Positions 11,261 to 23,868 of a stretch of 64,000 nucleotides of DNA are shown here, one piece after another. Numbering within the stretch: the stretch's first letter is position 1; every line of letters starts with the position of its first letter. Source of the DNA: Sciurus carolinensis (taxonomy: Eukaryota > Chordata > Mammalia > Rodentia > Sciuridae); assembly GCF_902686445.1 (NCBI RefSeq), contig NC_062232.1, positions 87,592,932 through 87,656,931 of the forward strand, given 5' to 3'. The position numbers and the translations under genes are program-made. The notes beneath the pieces are model-generated. The model was not told the DNA's origin and searched no databases. It saw nothing but the letters and a program-made list of their open reading frames with translations.

Positions 11261-12500
11261 AGGTGAAAAAATAAGGTACAGGGTTTAGCTACCTTGCTCA
11301 AGAATACAAAATACTGTGAGTAGCAGAACTAGGATTGTAATGTAATTTCATTGAAAGCAGACTCCATTTCAATAGTTAACTTTCTATACCATGAATCACT
11401 ATCCATGTCTGTGTTTCATATCCATAAGACCAAAACATGAACTATATCAGAAATAAACAAACCTATAAGAAAGTGTCTAATAAGAAAAAATTTGACACAC
11501 ATATTTATAAAATGTATATGTTTACAAAAATATGTGCACATATTATGGAAGCATAACATCTAATATCTATAATAGCACTTAATGCATTTGTTGCTATTTT
11601 TCTATTGCTGAAAGATTTTTACCTTGAGACTAGAATCAACTATGGAATTAATCCTTACTGTGCTATTTATGTATGCCAAATTCTACACAGGGGTTTGAAT
11701 ACATATTGTCTGAGATTAAATCTACTTTGGTGAGTGGGGTGAGTTGGTACGCATAGGCAGAAAAACTTATTGAAGGATCTGAGGATTCTAAAAATATAAA
11801 ACTTCTTTGAATATAGACACCAAAAGACAGGCTACCCAGTATTACTTGACCAAGTGGGACAGGAGAGCAATATTTGAAAAAGAGTTTGATTAGAACACCA
11901 AAAATGAGGGGCTATAAGATATTTTATGACTCCTGCTCCACCAATAGTTCATAAATTAGCAAGATGAGAACTTTGGGGGGAGATAAGGTTGTACAGGGGA
12001 ATTAATTTCTCACTTGCTCTGTTGTCTCATGCTTGCTAGGTCACAAAGCAGTATTATACTGGGAGAAGCTTTATTCAACCTATCAAAGGCAGTTCTGACA
12101 AGAATACCGAGAAGCATTCTTAAGCAGTGGAAGGAAGAAAGTTGGGAAATTTACATATAAGCCACTACCTTGCCATTTTTATATTCATTGATCTTATTGA
12201 AATACTGGAATATGAGGACCTGACCTGTATTTCAACTATTTCAATGGCAAAAGCATTTGTCATTCCAGTCAAATCTCCTGGAGCTAAATAATTGGGGAGA
12301 TGGGGTTCTAAAGAATATATTCAGAATATATATACAGAATCTTCCTCTGTTATGAGTAATAATAAATCAGCCATTGACTATCTGAATCTTTAGTCACAGG
12401 ATTACTCTCTTTCACAGGCAATTATACCAGGGTCCAATCTTCACCTATGTGTAAAGGCAAGTTTAAGCCCACATCAATGATATCACATCAGGCTATATTA
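11261..12500. other. Intergenic 3' of SERPINA7, nothing recognised
   Basis: AT-rich sequence with no open frame of note and no repeat I could name. Confidence 0.5.
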
Positions 12501-12518
12501 TTTATTTATTTATTTACC
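12501..12518 (-). promoter_or_regulatory. SERPINA7: SERPINA7 polyadenylation signal cluster
   Basis: On the minus strand, overlapping AATAAA hexamers (AATAAATAAATAAAT) lie about 30-50 nt after the stop codon. This gives an unusually short predicted 3' UTR. Confidence 0.6.
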
Positions 12519-12547
12519 ATTATAATATGCACATGCAATTGCCCAAA

Positions 12548-12748
12548 TTATACTTCTGTTGGGTCCACAACTTTCCCTAGAAACAGAATGCTTCTAGTGC
12601 TTTTCTCCAAAATCAATAGCAAGAAGGTTCTATTAAATCGGATTATAGGGTGAAGAGTTATTTCACGCTGATCCAGGAATCCAACTTCAGAGATCACTAC
12701 ATCTTCAGTTCCCTCTTCACCAAGGTGCAGCACAGCCTTGTGGGCAAC
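12548..12748 (-). other. SERPINA7: SERPINA7 last coding exon with reactive-loop region
   Basis: The acceptor is CACCACAG and the first codons read VAHKAVLHLGEEG. The 201-nt coding part includes the loop region (GTEDVVISEVGF) and the C-terminal strand, and ends ...KVVDPTEV with a TAA at 12550-12548. The loop hinge lacks the alanine run usual in inhibitory serpins, which fits a carrier function. Confidence 0.95.
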
Positions 12749-15700
12749 CTGTGGTGAGCAGAACAAACACTGTTGGTTCCCTGAAAAAATAGGAATATTC
12801 TTTGGGAAGGTTTGGAGGTACAGAAGAAAAGGATATTTGAGGCCACCCATTTTCTGTATTTTGTTGATGCTGCTTGAATATAAATGTCATTGGACTAAGT
12901 GCAGTTAAAGGATCCCTGGCATTTTAGGGCTAGTTTTTAGGTCTATTCTCCATGAACTTTTGCCTCCCAGAGTCACCTGCAAGCACCTCACCCATCTCCA
13001 GAACTGTATCTCACCAGAGTCACTTCTGATCCTTAAGATTTTCTATTAGTGTCATTTAGATAAGGGATGGGAGGAACTGCTATAGTGACTTATTTGTAGT
13101 AATGGGACTAAATCGGTGTAATTGTGATCTAGAAGGAGTCGCATCCTGTAGATAAAAGATTATTTTCAGTGATAGAATGAAAGGGGTGAATTAATTGACT
13201 CTCAATGGTTCTTCTAGCTCATATATTCAAGGACTCATAATTTACCAACTTACATAGGAAAGTTTCAGACCATTGTCCTCTGTAAGTCCAAGAAAGTCAG
13301 CATTTTCAGCAAAGGCATCCTTGAGGCCCATTTTCATAAGCATGTTTCCAAGGTCATATGTGGCAGAAATGGAAAATTTTGGAACAAACAAGTCAATCCA
13401 CCTGTGGGTAATGAAAAGGAGAGACATGGTAATCACCATACCAAGCTAAAGATTCTCTCCTTCTCTATATCTTTCATGATGGCATTTTATTAGACTCAGC
13501 TTCTCCCTTAAATATTGATAACCACTGCTATGTAGATGAATACATGGTGTAAAAGCCATATAAATTATGTGGAAGGATTGCACTCTGGGTTAGCCAATGT
13601 CATGCTATAACTTTGGGAATAGATATGGAACTGGTAAGTCCTCTATTATCAAAAGGTGACATTTTGGTAGTGTTTGCAAAGGATAGGGAGCCAGTGGCAC
13701 AAAAATCAATGAATATCATCCAGGAGCATCGTGGTTTTTCCATCTTATACTCCTAGCCCAGAAAGACAGCCCAACCACTCAACTTTGAAATCCTACCCAT
13801 CCCCAAAGCTCTAGTGGTGTTGAGGAGATCAACATTTTATTAGCAGGTTGACTTTGTAGAGTACAGTTTATCTTTCTGGGCCTTTCTTTCTAATTTGAAA
13901 AATGTCAATAATACTACCTCCTTGCAGTTTTGATGATGCACTTAGGTTAAATGAAGTGAGTAAAGTGTCCAGCAAAGGGCCTGGCACATGGTTTGATTTG
14001 GCATATTATAATGATAATCACATAACTGGTGGTTCAGGGTGATTCTCCAGTTTCTGGGTTTCCATCGAAAGTTGTCTCACCTGCACCATTATGCCCTCCT
14101 TTTACCCCTCATATGCTATATGTCATTTACCCCTTCTGCAGTAAGCGGTTCCACTTTTTCAGTGTTTTTGATGACATTGTTGCTTCTACCCACTCCATTT
14201 GTCCCTCGTTTGGAAAGACAAAGAGTGCCAGAGCGTTCTTGCTGTAGTCCATTTGTAGTACTGTGCAGTTCAATTCCATATCTACCAGGTGATAGTATTG
14301 TTCTGTCTGGTGCATCATGGGCACTTGCACTGTGGTAGTCTTGTCCACTAAGAAGCTGGAGTTTTCTTCTGTCTTGGATGGATGAAAAGGATTTGCCCAC
14401 TGGGCTTAAAATACAGAGAAAAAGAGAGGTGTTTCTTTTAAACTTGTATTAATACCAATGAGAGTGCTTCCATTTGCCATCTCATCTAGTAAATAAGACG
14501 ACCAAGAAGTGGGTACCAACTGTCAACCATTTTACAATGAGTAGCTTAGGATCAGAGAAACAAAGTCACTTGACCTGGTCTCCCAGCTAGCAGATGGCAG
14601 AGCCAGGAATTATACCCAGAAATATTGGACTCCATAATTTGTGTTCAGAATAAATATACTTACACTCACCCACAGGGAGAAATAAGACAAAAAAATCTGT
14701 TCTGCTATTTTGACCACCTATATGTGTATGGTTTATGGTCAATAATTTTTCACTTTACCAACCTAGCTGACATGTAGTATAGAATCATATGAAATCATTT
14801 GAGTACAATGATTTCTTGTTGTTACAAGGACCAGATTTACAGTTAAAAACACCTAGTTGGGAACAACAGCTTTGAAATTTATTAACTGTATGAATTTGGA
14901 TTGGATGAATATGAGGACTGGATAAGACAATATATGTAAATCACACATGGAGCATAGTGTTTGGTACATAGGAGGCACACAATATATGATGAACGTATTT
15001 ATGTAACTTGTCCAAATGTGCATAACAAGTGAGGATAACAGTAGAGCTTATATACACATCTGTCTACTTCCAAGAATAGGCTTGTCCTACTTCACCAAAT
15101 ATTTTGAAAACCACAAATTTTTAGCCAAATATGAGCAGGATGTTCATACCATTGTCACCCACCTCTCTGAAAGGGCGCTCTCCCTAGAAATTTCCTGGAC
15201 TCATGCACAGAGCTGTGTGTCCTTCCTGGATGATCCAATACTATGCACAGCTATGTCCAGTGGAGCAGATCACTGTGGCATGAGGGACACCTACTGATGC
15301 CAGTAATAAGAGACCATGAGCTCCCCCCAGCGCTCCACCAAATTATCCGAACAGTAGACTTGAAATTGACATACTACAGTCTTACCTTTAAAGTAAATAT
15401 AATTCACCAGTACCATGATGGTGTTCAGCTTGAGGTCTTGGATTAGGTTCACAATTTTCCCTTTGGTTTGCTTCTCCACATGACAGTTGATCTCCTGTCG
15501 GGCTGCAGAAACATTGGAGAAGTCAGTAGAAAAGACTTCAGTTTCATAGAGGGTCTTGACATCATCCAAGAACTTTCCCAGTGGTTTCAGATGCTTCCCA
15601 ATGAAGAAGGCATTTCCCATCTGCAATTCCAGTTCCTTCTTTGGAAAATTCAGTGAACAGATCAGGTGTTGGAAGCCCTGTTGTATCTCTGTCACTGGAA

Positions 15701-16014
15701 TATCTGTGAGGTTGTACCCTAAGACCTCCAGGATCTGAGTTTGGGTGCTGGAGCCGGCCCCAAAGGAAAGCATGGCCAAAGCTGCAGAAATGCTCACAGG
15801 GGAAAAGAAGATGTTCCGATCTGGGGTTTCCACAGTGAGCCTCCGGTACAGGTTGAATGCAAAGTCAGCATTGATGGATGACATCTTATAGAGAGTGGCA
15901 TTTTGTTGGGGCAAATGGCAGGTAGTTACTTTGCCTTCAGAGCTGTTAGGTGGTGCACAATGGATTGTAGCATGAAGCCCAAGTACCAAGAGAATCAGAT
16001 ATAACAATGTCATT
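12548..16014 (-). CDS. SERPINA7: Thyroxine-binding globulin (serpin A7), four coding exons
   Basis: This is an intact spliced gene. The coding exons, in transcript order, are 16013-15386, 14404-14131, 13401-13254 and 12748-12548. They total 1251 nt and encode 416 residues plus a stop, against 415 in the human precursor. Every junction is GT-AG and the phases (1, 2, 0) match. The protein is the main plasma carrier of thyroxine: a secreted, non-inhibitory clade A serpin made in liver. A hydrophobic signal peptide (about residues 1-19, starting MTLLYLILLVLGLHA) is followed by a serpin fold. Visible N-glycosylation sequons include NSS, NAT, NLT, NVS, NCT and NRT. The C-terminal s4B/s5B segment (LLILEKSTRSILFLGKV) is typical. 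An acceptor (TTCCTTCCAG) lies one base before the ATG, so the 5' UTR is spliced. The reactive-loop region (exon 4) differs from the human one. Identity is near certain from long matches to the human protein; activity is inferred. Confidence 0.97.
13254..13401 (-). other. SERPINA7: SERPINA7 third coding exon
   Basis: The 148-nt exon runs from the acceptor TACCCACAG to the donor GTAAGT. It encodes WIDLFVPKFSISATYDLG... to ...TEDNGLKLSY, the serpin segment before the reactive loop. It ends in phase 0. Confidence 0.95.
14131..14404 (-). other. SERPINA7: SERPINA7 second coding exon
   Basis: The acceptor is TTTTAAG with the exon starting CC, which completes the Ala codon of AQWANPF. The exon encodes QWANPFHPSKTEEN... 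through ...KKWNRLLQKG and ends in phase 2 before GTAAAT. It includes the sequon NCT. A longer open frame over the same interval is an out-of-frame shadow. Confidence 0.95.
15386..16014 (-). other. SERPINA7: SERPINA7 first coding exon
   Basis: The exon carries the ATG at 16013-16011 and ends at 15386, followed by the donor GTAAGA. It encodes the signal peptide and roughly the N-terminal half of the serpin, ending ...NYIYFK with a phase-1 junction. The open frame continues into the intron as a spurious tail (to 15291), which is not part of the protein. Confidence 0.95.
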
Positions 16015-16015
16015 C

Positions 16016-17610
16016 TGGAAGGAAGATAATCTATAAAAGATGAATTGAGAGAACCATTGGGGAAGCTTAGCTGGATTAAACACTCTCTGATCCAGAGACA
16101 TAAAAATCATCCACCTTGATCAGTAAAACAATAGCAAATTTTTTATGGTGTTCTAACCAAGGAATGGTGGATATCTCTCTCCTCTAAAAATCTTATGACA
16201 TATCTACTGGCAGCAGGTATTAGGAGAAATGTCTTGCTAGGGCCACAGAAATAATGCCGTGTACTCTCATTAAGATGTAGGAACAACGTATGAAAATACT
16301 ATGAGTATATTAAATTGATTGAAATCAAATTACTTGTTGTTTGAAATAGAGGTAGCCTTATGGAAAGGGAAGAATTCTTAGGTAGAATTAGCACTCCTGT
16401 TTATCTGCTTGTGTTCTTATAGTTTAGAATTTTGAATTGTGTTTGTGTGTTTTAATTTAGCATTTTATTGAGATAACATCTGTGAAATGAGATGATAGAA
16501 CACCTATCATTTTCATAGCTAAGAGAAAAAATAAGAGGAATTTATATGGCATATGATTAGTTGGAATAAAAGATAGTGATCATGATAAACCTCATGAGCT
16601 AAAATTTGTGCATATGCAAAATACATGGAAACCACAGTACTATTTTTAAACAACAAGAAAATGAAAGTATAAATTTGTGTTTTAGATCTCTTTAACTATC
16701 CATATCATCTAAAGAGTCATTTATAATTTTAAGACCTATTAATACTATTATTATCACACTCATGTTATTTTCTAATTATTACAGTGGAACCAGAATACTC
16801 CAGTATATGATTCTCTGAACCTGGAAGAGTACAAGGAAATAGCATAAGGGACTCAACTGTGGACTAACCAATGATGATGGATTTGTGACTAAAATGAAGA
16901 AATTCCTGGAGTCAGGGCAAGGCTCCTTTCTCAACCTTCCCTGTTCTTCCTGAGTGATTTCATCTTAGGCATTTAACTGTTACTTCAAAAACCTCTTTCT
17001 CTCGAGTCCACATTGTTCTCCTGAATACTTAACCATCTACTCAGCTATATATTGGACATATCCACCAGGATTGTCCACTCATACCCTGGTCTCAATTGGG
17101 AAATTTCAAAGTTTCAAAATATAAACATATCATTTTGTCATTCCTTCATCTTCATTCCATCACAGTCTGTTTCATCACTGCTTGTGGAGAACCCAAGGCC
17201 TGAGACCTCAGAGTCATCCTGAGAGTTTCCTTCATTCACATTCCCCACTTCTAATGAGTTATGTTGCCCTGTGAATACTGCCTGAATACCTCTCACTACT
17301 TCTCCTTTCTGTCCACCCCTCTACTTCAATTGCCTCAGTTCATGGCCAGAACCACTGTGTCAACTCCTGTCAGGTCACACTCCCTCCTATTTCCTCCATC
17401 CCATCCTCCTTAAACTACTCTATTCAATCTCCATATTGTCACAAGAGTCCTCTTTCTGTAAAAGTCTAAGGCTGATTAGAAGGTCAGTTATCAGATGACC
17501 ACACTTAGACCTTGGCCCTTGGACCTAGAAACTTGGAGCTCACAGTTATTTGGGACTCTGGCTTGTTGATAGAGATGTTTAAAGTTCCCAAAGAGAAAAT
17601 AAGTACTTAC
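16016..17610 (-). other. SERPINA7: Predicted 5' UTR intron of SERPINA7
   Basis: It lies between the untranslated exon donor (17610) and the acceptor before the ATG. No repeat or gene was recognised inside. Confidence 0.6.
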
Positions 17611-17638
17611 AGAACATTCCCAAGAAGTCACTTGCACC
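17611..17638 (-). other. SERPINA7: Predicted non-coding first exon of SERPINA7
   Basis: A strong donor (TTCT then GTAAGTACTT, GT at 17610-17609) lies about 50 nt downstream of a TATA box on the minus strand. With a start site about 25-30 nt after the TATA box, the exon would be roughly 25-40 nt long. It would splice to the acceptor at 16015-16016 across an intron of about 1.6 kb. Human SERPINA7 also has an untranslated first exon upstream. The 5' edge here is an estimate. Confidence 0.65.
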
Positions 17639-17662
17639 TCTCAGAAAGAAACGCCTTTCCAT

Positions 17663-17670
17663 CTTTATAA
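17663..17670 (-). promoter_or_regulatory. SERPINA7: TATA box of the SERPINA7 promoter
   Basis: The minus strand reads TTATAAAG, correctly placed upstream of the predicted untranslated exon and downstream of the HNF1-like site. Confidence 0.65.
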
Positions 17671-17703
17671 CATGCCCTGTATTGCAAAACTAGAACACTC
17701 TTA

Positions 17704-17716
17704 GTTACAAATTAAC
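17704..17716 (-). promoter_or_regulatory. SERPINA7: HNF1-like site in the SERPINA7 promoter
   Basis: The minus strand reads GTTAATTTGTAAC, which differs from the palindromic HNF1 consensus GTTAATNATTAAC at two positions. It lies about 35-50 bp upstream of the TATA box. HNF1 is known to drive liver expression of human thyroxine-binding globulin, so this placement is expected. Confidence 0.65.
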
Positions 17717-18109
17717 CCTGACATGAACCCTGGGTTGATACTTTCAAAGATGATTTACAAAACCAAGGCCAAAAGGAAAAAAGTAAAAATGATAAGATTT
17801 GAACTTTGGGTGATTTCTTCTGCTGCTCGATCCTTCATCTAAATCAAAAGAGAAAGAGAGCTGTCAGAGCCAATGGAGTGCAGATTCATGCTAGGAAAAG
17901 TGTCTTCAGCAGACAGAACAACATCCATGGATGCCAAAAGTAAGCAGGAGAAAGACAGTTCTTGCCATTCAAGGCCAAATAGTGCTAGGATTGGTGGCCT
18001 TTGGAGAGAAAGGTACACACAGGCAGAGGCTGGGTATACCTCTCTAATGGGTGCTGTGGAAATTATTTGTTCATTGGAGGAGGAAGTGACATCAAAGTAA
18101 ACCTCTTAT

Positions 18110-18625
18110 CTATCCTGGGTTTGGGTCTGGAATATTCCCCAAAATCACATCTATTAAAGACTTGGTCTCCAATGCAGCAGTGTTTCTAGGTGAGTCTTTG
18201 GGGAAGAGATTGGATCATGAGAGTTCTAATTTCATCAGTGGATTCATCTATTTGGTGGATTAATAATTTGAGTGAACTAGTGGGAGGAGATGGAAACTTG
18301 TAGGCAGGTAGGGCATGGTAGGGTACTGGGGATTTATAGTCCTTTGAGGGTTATATCTTGTCCATGGCCCTTTCCTCTCTCCTTCCCACCTGCCATTAGC
18401 TGAGCAGCTTATCTCCACCACATCTTTCTTTTTTTATTGTTCCACCACAGCCTTCTACCATGATGTTTTGCCTCACCTCAGACAAAGAGCAATGGAGCAG
18501 GAAAACAATGGGCTTAATCTCTGAAATAATTAGCTCAAAATAAGCCTCTCATTCTTTAATTTTTTCTCCTGTAATTTTGTCAGATATTTTGGTCACAGTG
18601 ACAAAAAGACGACTAACACAAAACC
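18110..18625 (+). mobile_element. MaLR-family solo LTR
   Basis: The body matches a rodent MaLR/MLT LTR pattern (CCCCAAAATCACATCTATTAAAG region, GATTGGATCATGAGAG, TTCTACCATGATGTTTTGCC) and ends in GACTAACACA. Confidence 0.65.
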
Positions 18626-19825
18626 CTAGTCTTCTGATGCTGCACACGTGTATATACCAAGAGGAAAACTAGTCCTGTTTTCTGGTCACTAAAATTCCAT
18701 GTACCCTCCCTTGCCCTGAGAATTCCAATAGAAGATGCAGAAGGGGCCAAAGAACGTAGAATTAAAATCCCACTATCCAGGATTAATTATGTACTTGACT
18801 GTACAATGAAGAATTGGGAGAAAAGTGCACCAAACTCAGCAAGAACTGAATTCAGCTTTGCTTTTCTAAGTTTCTAGCTGTAGTGATAGTAACAGCAATT
18901 CCTGATGCTAATTGATCACATACCTGACATGAAGTATCTTATTTCAGACATTGCCAGCTTCAGGACTACATTACAGACATATGTTTTAAGTCAGACAGGC
19001 AGTAGGGGGAGATACGGGGGTTTACATGCAGCCTACTGTGGTACTTTAAAACCAGAATAAATAGTTCAGACTTTAACCTGAGGGGATTGGGAAGCCAGCA
19101 AGGTGTTTTGACGAGGAATGGGTAGGGAAGGGTGAATGAGCTTGCCCTTGTTTCTTCTCAACTGAATAAAGACTGAGCTCCTTATGTGGAAAGCACCACA
19201 CCCAGCCCTGGGGTTCAGAAGCAAATGCTAAATATCATTCTCACATCCAAGTGAAACCTTGAACTACTTAGTACCCACTGCCCAAACTAAATAGGAGAGG
19301 GAACATTCATCTATTGGCATTAGCATACATGCCCAAAATGCTCACATATCTAACTGGAGCATATTTCCCACAGAAAATCAGTGGTAAGCTCAGGTCTCTT
19401 GAATACCAAGTCAGTTCATACTCAACTCTGGTAATAGAACATATTGCCTACTCTCTTAGCTACCCCAAGTCCGTGCAGAAAAAAATACTAAAAGAATGTT
19501 TTAAAAAGACAACTTCCAAACCTCTGCCCTCTGGTGGCATAGTTATACAATGGCACAGGTTCTTTGCTGCATCTGATTTTGCTGAGCTTAGCTAGTAGGT
19601 AGCAACTGCAGGGCTTGTGTGTTACATGAGAAAGGCATCCTTCCCCCTGGAGACTCCCTTGTTCTGTATTATGGATTCAGAATCACTACACCTGTACTTC
19701 TGTCATGTCTCTGCTGTTTTCTTACTGTGTAATTTGAGACAAGTTACTTAATCCCTAAACCTCAGTTGTCTCACCTCTAAGGTGGATATTTGTATCAAAT
19801 GAAATATAAAAGTATTTATTAGTGA

Positions 19826-20170
19826 AGTTTCTGGTACTATAAGAAAATTCCTGAGACTGGGTGACTTTATAAGGAAAATATTTATTTAGCTCATGATTCT
19901 GGAGATTCAAGGGCATGACATTAGCATGATCTCAGCTCTCACGAGAGCCTTATCAAAGATGGGATCACATTAGGGGGAGGGCATCTATGAGGAAGAGAGT
20001 ACAAGGCCAGACAAGAAGCCAGGGATCTATTCAGAGATAAGAGTAAGGCTTTTATAAAACCATGCTCACATGAAAGATAATGAAGGGATTCCATGAGCAC
20101 AACCTTAATCCCTTTTGAGGACATTTCCCCAGTGACCTAATACAAGGCACATGTTTTAAAGTTTAAATGG
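19826..20170 (-). mobile_element. MaLR-like LTR
   Basis: The plus strand shows an antisense LTR pattern (CCTGAGACTGGGTGACTTTA, TTTAGCTCATGATTCTGGAG). Edges are approximate. Confidence 0.5.
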
Positions 20171-22738
20171 CCTCTAAACTGCCATGGTGAATGCTTTCTC
20201 CCTATGTCCTCTTCAAGGAAGGGTAAGGGTTCCCCTCCTGGACCTCTTTTATAAAGGTACAAATCCCAATCATGATGGCTATTCCTCCAATACCTAATCA
20301 CTTCCCAAAGGCTCCACCACCTAACACCATTGAAGCAAAAATTAAAGACAGGCAGTCAGTGTAGATAGGTAATCAGGTAGGATCATGAAAATGGAGGCCA
20401 GTTTGAGTCCCAGAAGTTGGAGACTGGCCCTGCTTTCAACACTTGCCTCAGCACACTAATGTTCAAACTTCAATATTTAAGGAAGCAGAACTCATCACTG
20501 ATAACCAGTGGTATCACCATCACCTGAGGGGTTAGGATTTCAACATAAGATTTGAGAGGAAACATTCAGATCATAGCAGGAACTTTGTATCCTCTTGCAT
20601 GAAGAGGTTTAGCATGTTTTCAGTTGCATGTGGGAGAGTTGCAACATGATAGGTAGAAGAATGACTTTGCTCTTTTCTTTACTTATAAGTGAAGTAGGCA
20701 TTAAAATGCTGCTTGTGGGTGCCAAGGTGACAAGAGTTGGACTGTGGGAGATTCATAATGTGCCAATTTGGGCTAAGTCCAACTACATCTCCCAGAAATC
20801 TTTCTTTGTATGTTTCTGTTTAGGGTCGTTCCCAACAGAAATTTCCCTAAACTTTGAAAAGAAGAAATGAAGGAGTAGCTGTGTAGACCAGGTGTTCTCC
20901 CGTGCATCTGCTGGTTTGCCTTGTTGACAATGGCAGTAGCCAGGCTTGTAGCTTTAGTTTTCAGGGTCCTATTCCTCCAGCTTCTCTAAGTCTGGGTCAG
21001 ATTCAAGAGAAGCTTTGTGGAAAGACTTCTACTTCTCTGCCAGGTCCTACATTGCAGTCAATTTTTCTACTTGAACATGGAGAAAGTCTGGCATGTGTTC
21101 CAGTGAGAGAAAGATAGTTTCCATTTTGCTTGCATGTCCCATTTTTTCCTTACATTTCCCCATCCATGTTTACTCTTTCTTCCTAACCCTATATCTTGGT
21201 GAGTTTAGAATCAGCACCAGATTCTAAAGAAGCAGCTATATAAAGATTGTTTTACCAGTTCTGACCATAGTGTAAGGTCAGGTCTCTTATAAATCCCTTC
21301 TTCCAGAGAGTCAAGAAAACTCTCAGAAAACAAGTGCATTTGAGGGGAAAATGAAAACTGTGGTCTCCACACAGAGGTCTATGGCCCAGATTTGGAAGTT
21401 AACCTAAAGTCCTCCTTCCTTCTTTCTGGATAAAAGCCCACTCATTGTGACCTTTCCTGATTATTTCAACTACACAGATTTATAGTCAATATATTACTTA
21501 TTAAGTCGCCTAAGTAATGGGTCCATTTTACATTTAGTCTATTTCTACAACCTGACTTGTGGAGTCCCTTATTTCCAGAAACAGTGGCACGCACTTCTTA
21601 GTCCCTGAGAATATTTTTGATCAGGGATGGGAGGAGTTGTTAAGACAGGGTGGTCTCATCCTTTCAGAGTCCTTCAACTTGAGGCAGTTGACTTCCTTTG
21701 TGGCTGGTTATTTAAGCCTTCAACTGAAAATGCCCCACAGACTGGATAGGCAAGAAGAAATACTGTCTCAAATTTAGATTGGACTTCAGGAAAACATATT
21801 TTGAGAATCACTCTGCTACTAACTAGCATAATGTTGGTAAGCCAGTCAGATTCTTTGGGTCTTAGTTTTTCCAAGAAAAAAAAAATGGTCTTGGAAGTGA
21901 TCTCTAAGCCATCATCCAGCTCTGGCATTCAAGAAGAATCCAAAATTCCTCTCCTATTTTTCTCCCTTTAGAGAAAATGCAAAGGGGTGTATAACCACAC
22001 ATCAGATGGAAGGGTAAGAATTACTCAAAAATAGTGTTGTATCTAGCTGTTCAAAATAAAAATCAACTGAATTTTTTAGACTCATACTGTGTGCTAATGT
22101 TAATTTCAGATGGATTAAGGATTTGAATGAAAAATTAAGAAGACCTTCAAACAAGAAGGAAATACAGAATAAGATGCATTTTTCTTTTTATTGAAAGAAT
22201 TTGGAGGTTTTAACTGTGTATTTAGAAACACTAATCATTATAAAGTATCTTAAAAATAAAGCAGAAAAATGTTTTGGTCAAATAGTTAATGTGCTAAACA
22301 CAATTCCATCTCATCCCATCTCAAACCTTGACTACAGGCATGATACAAATTCTTGCATGCCCAGGGAATATGAATTTAAAGTCTGTGTTCCTTGGGAAAA
22401 AGTGGATTGTGCCAAAACCAAATCAGAAGTTTCATTCTGAAGGCCCAAGAGACAAATCAATAAATTATTTCCAATAATCCAAGATAGGACACCAATATTA
22501 CAAGTCAAGTATACCTAATCTGAAAATCTGAAATTTGACATACTCCAAAAGTATTCGGCATCAGTATGATGTTTCAAGTACAAATTCCACACCTGACCTC
22601 ATGTGACAGGTCCAACTCAAAACAAAATTGAACTAAAAGTATTGTATAAAATTACATTCTGGCTATGCATAGAAAGTATAAATGAAACATGAATAAATTC
22701 ACTTTTGGACTTGGATCCCATACACGATATCTCATTAT
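20171..22738. other. Intergenic, no gene recognised
   Basis: Only short unsupported open frames. The stretches 22505-22630 and 22975-23045, on either side of the SINE, look like one old interspersed repeat (CCCAAGCATTTCAGACAAAG) of unassigned family. Confidence 0.45.
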
Positions 22739-22943
22739 ATCTGGGCACAGTGGTGCACACCTTCAATCCCAGCTGCTGGGGAGGCTGAGGCAGAAGGATC
22801 ATAAGTTCAAAGCCAGCCTTGGAAAGGCCCTGAGCAACTTAGCAAGACCCTGTTTCAAAATAAAATATGAAAAATTAGAGCTGGGGATGTGGCTCAGTGG
22901 TTAAGTGCCCTTGGTTCAATCCCTGCTACCAGAAAACAAAAAA
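22739..22943 (+). mobile_element. Sciurid B1-ID dimeric SINE
   Basis: The left half is B1 (7SL-derived: CTGGGCACAGTGGTGCACAC, GGGGAGGCTGAGGCAG). The right half is ID (GCTGGGGATGTGGCTCAGTG). A perfect 13-bp target-site duplication GATATCTCATTAT lies at 22726-22738 and 22944-22956. This dimer is characteristic of squirrels and is one basis for the taxonomic call. Confidence 0.92.
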
Positions 22944-23848
22944 GATATCTCATTATGCATATGTAAACATTACAGAATCTGAAAAAATCTGAAAGCTAAA
23001 GTGCTTCTATTCCCAAGCATTTCAGACAAAGGAATATTCAACTTATATTGATAATATTTAAGCACATATAGCATACCAAAATGTGAAATGTGCTTTCATG
23101 CCCATTATCTAATTTGATTGTCAAAGCAACCTTATGAAGTAACTAGGGAGTAATTTCACTAGGATGATAGATGATAAAACTAAATCCTGAAGAGGATAAG
23201 TAACACAAAATGGTCACAATGGAGAGCAAGTGATGAAACCAACTTTAGACCTCAGATTTGGATTCTTAAGTTTTGTTGTCTTTGAACAGAGAAAAGATTT
23301 AGAAGTTTTCTACATTTCTTTCCCAATTTAAGTCAGTGCTTTATGAGAACCATTGGGCTTCCTTCTTGAAGTGGAACCAGAGACAATATTAAAAACATTT
23401 CAGTTAGGTCAGAGAAATTAAAAGGATTTATTGGTAGCATTTTTCTGAAATGTGATATTTCTAAGTCATATTTTTGTAAGAAAATATTTTCAGAGTGATA
23501 AGAGATTTTCCAAAGTAAGAAATAGTGTTGGATATATCCATAATTTTAAGATTTATTTACAATCGAGACCATGGCTTAGTAGGGCTAATTGTGATACAAA
23601 GTCCTAGTTCGTTTACTCAGAAACCATCCTAAGAAACCCCTCCTTTATAATGTCTGTAATGGTTGCATTCAAACAAGTATCCCTCCTCCTTTGTGCCTTT
23701 TTCAGAGGCTTGATGTAAATTTGGAAGTTTTCATTAAATGCTTTCCTACTCTAGTTTCTTTTTTTAACTCTTCTCAACCTTATATTCTATGCATTTCAAT
23801 TTTGTATCCTCTTTTCTAAATAACTTTAATAACATTACAACATCTGCA

Positions 23849-23868
23849 TCTCTCTCTCTCTCTCTCTC
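23849..23868 (+). repeat. (TC)n microsatellite
   Basis: About ten TC units just upstream of the acidic-protein locus. Confidence 0.9.

Noticed and set aside
14116..14400. 94-residue minus-strand frame over SERPINA7 exon 2
   Set aside because: It is out of frame with the serpin; the correct frame matches the human protein.
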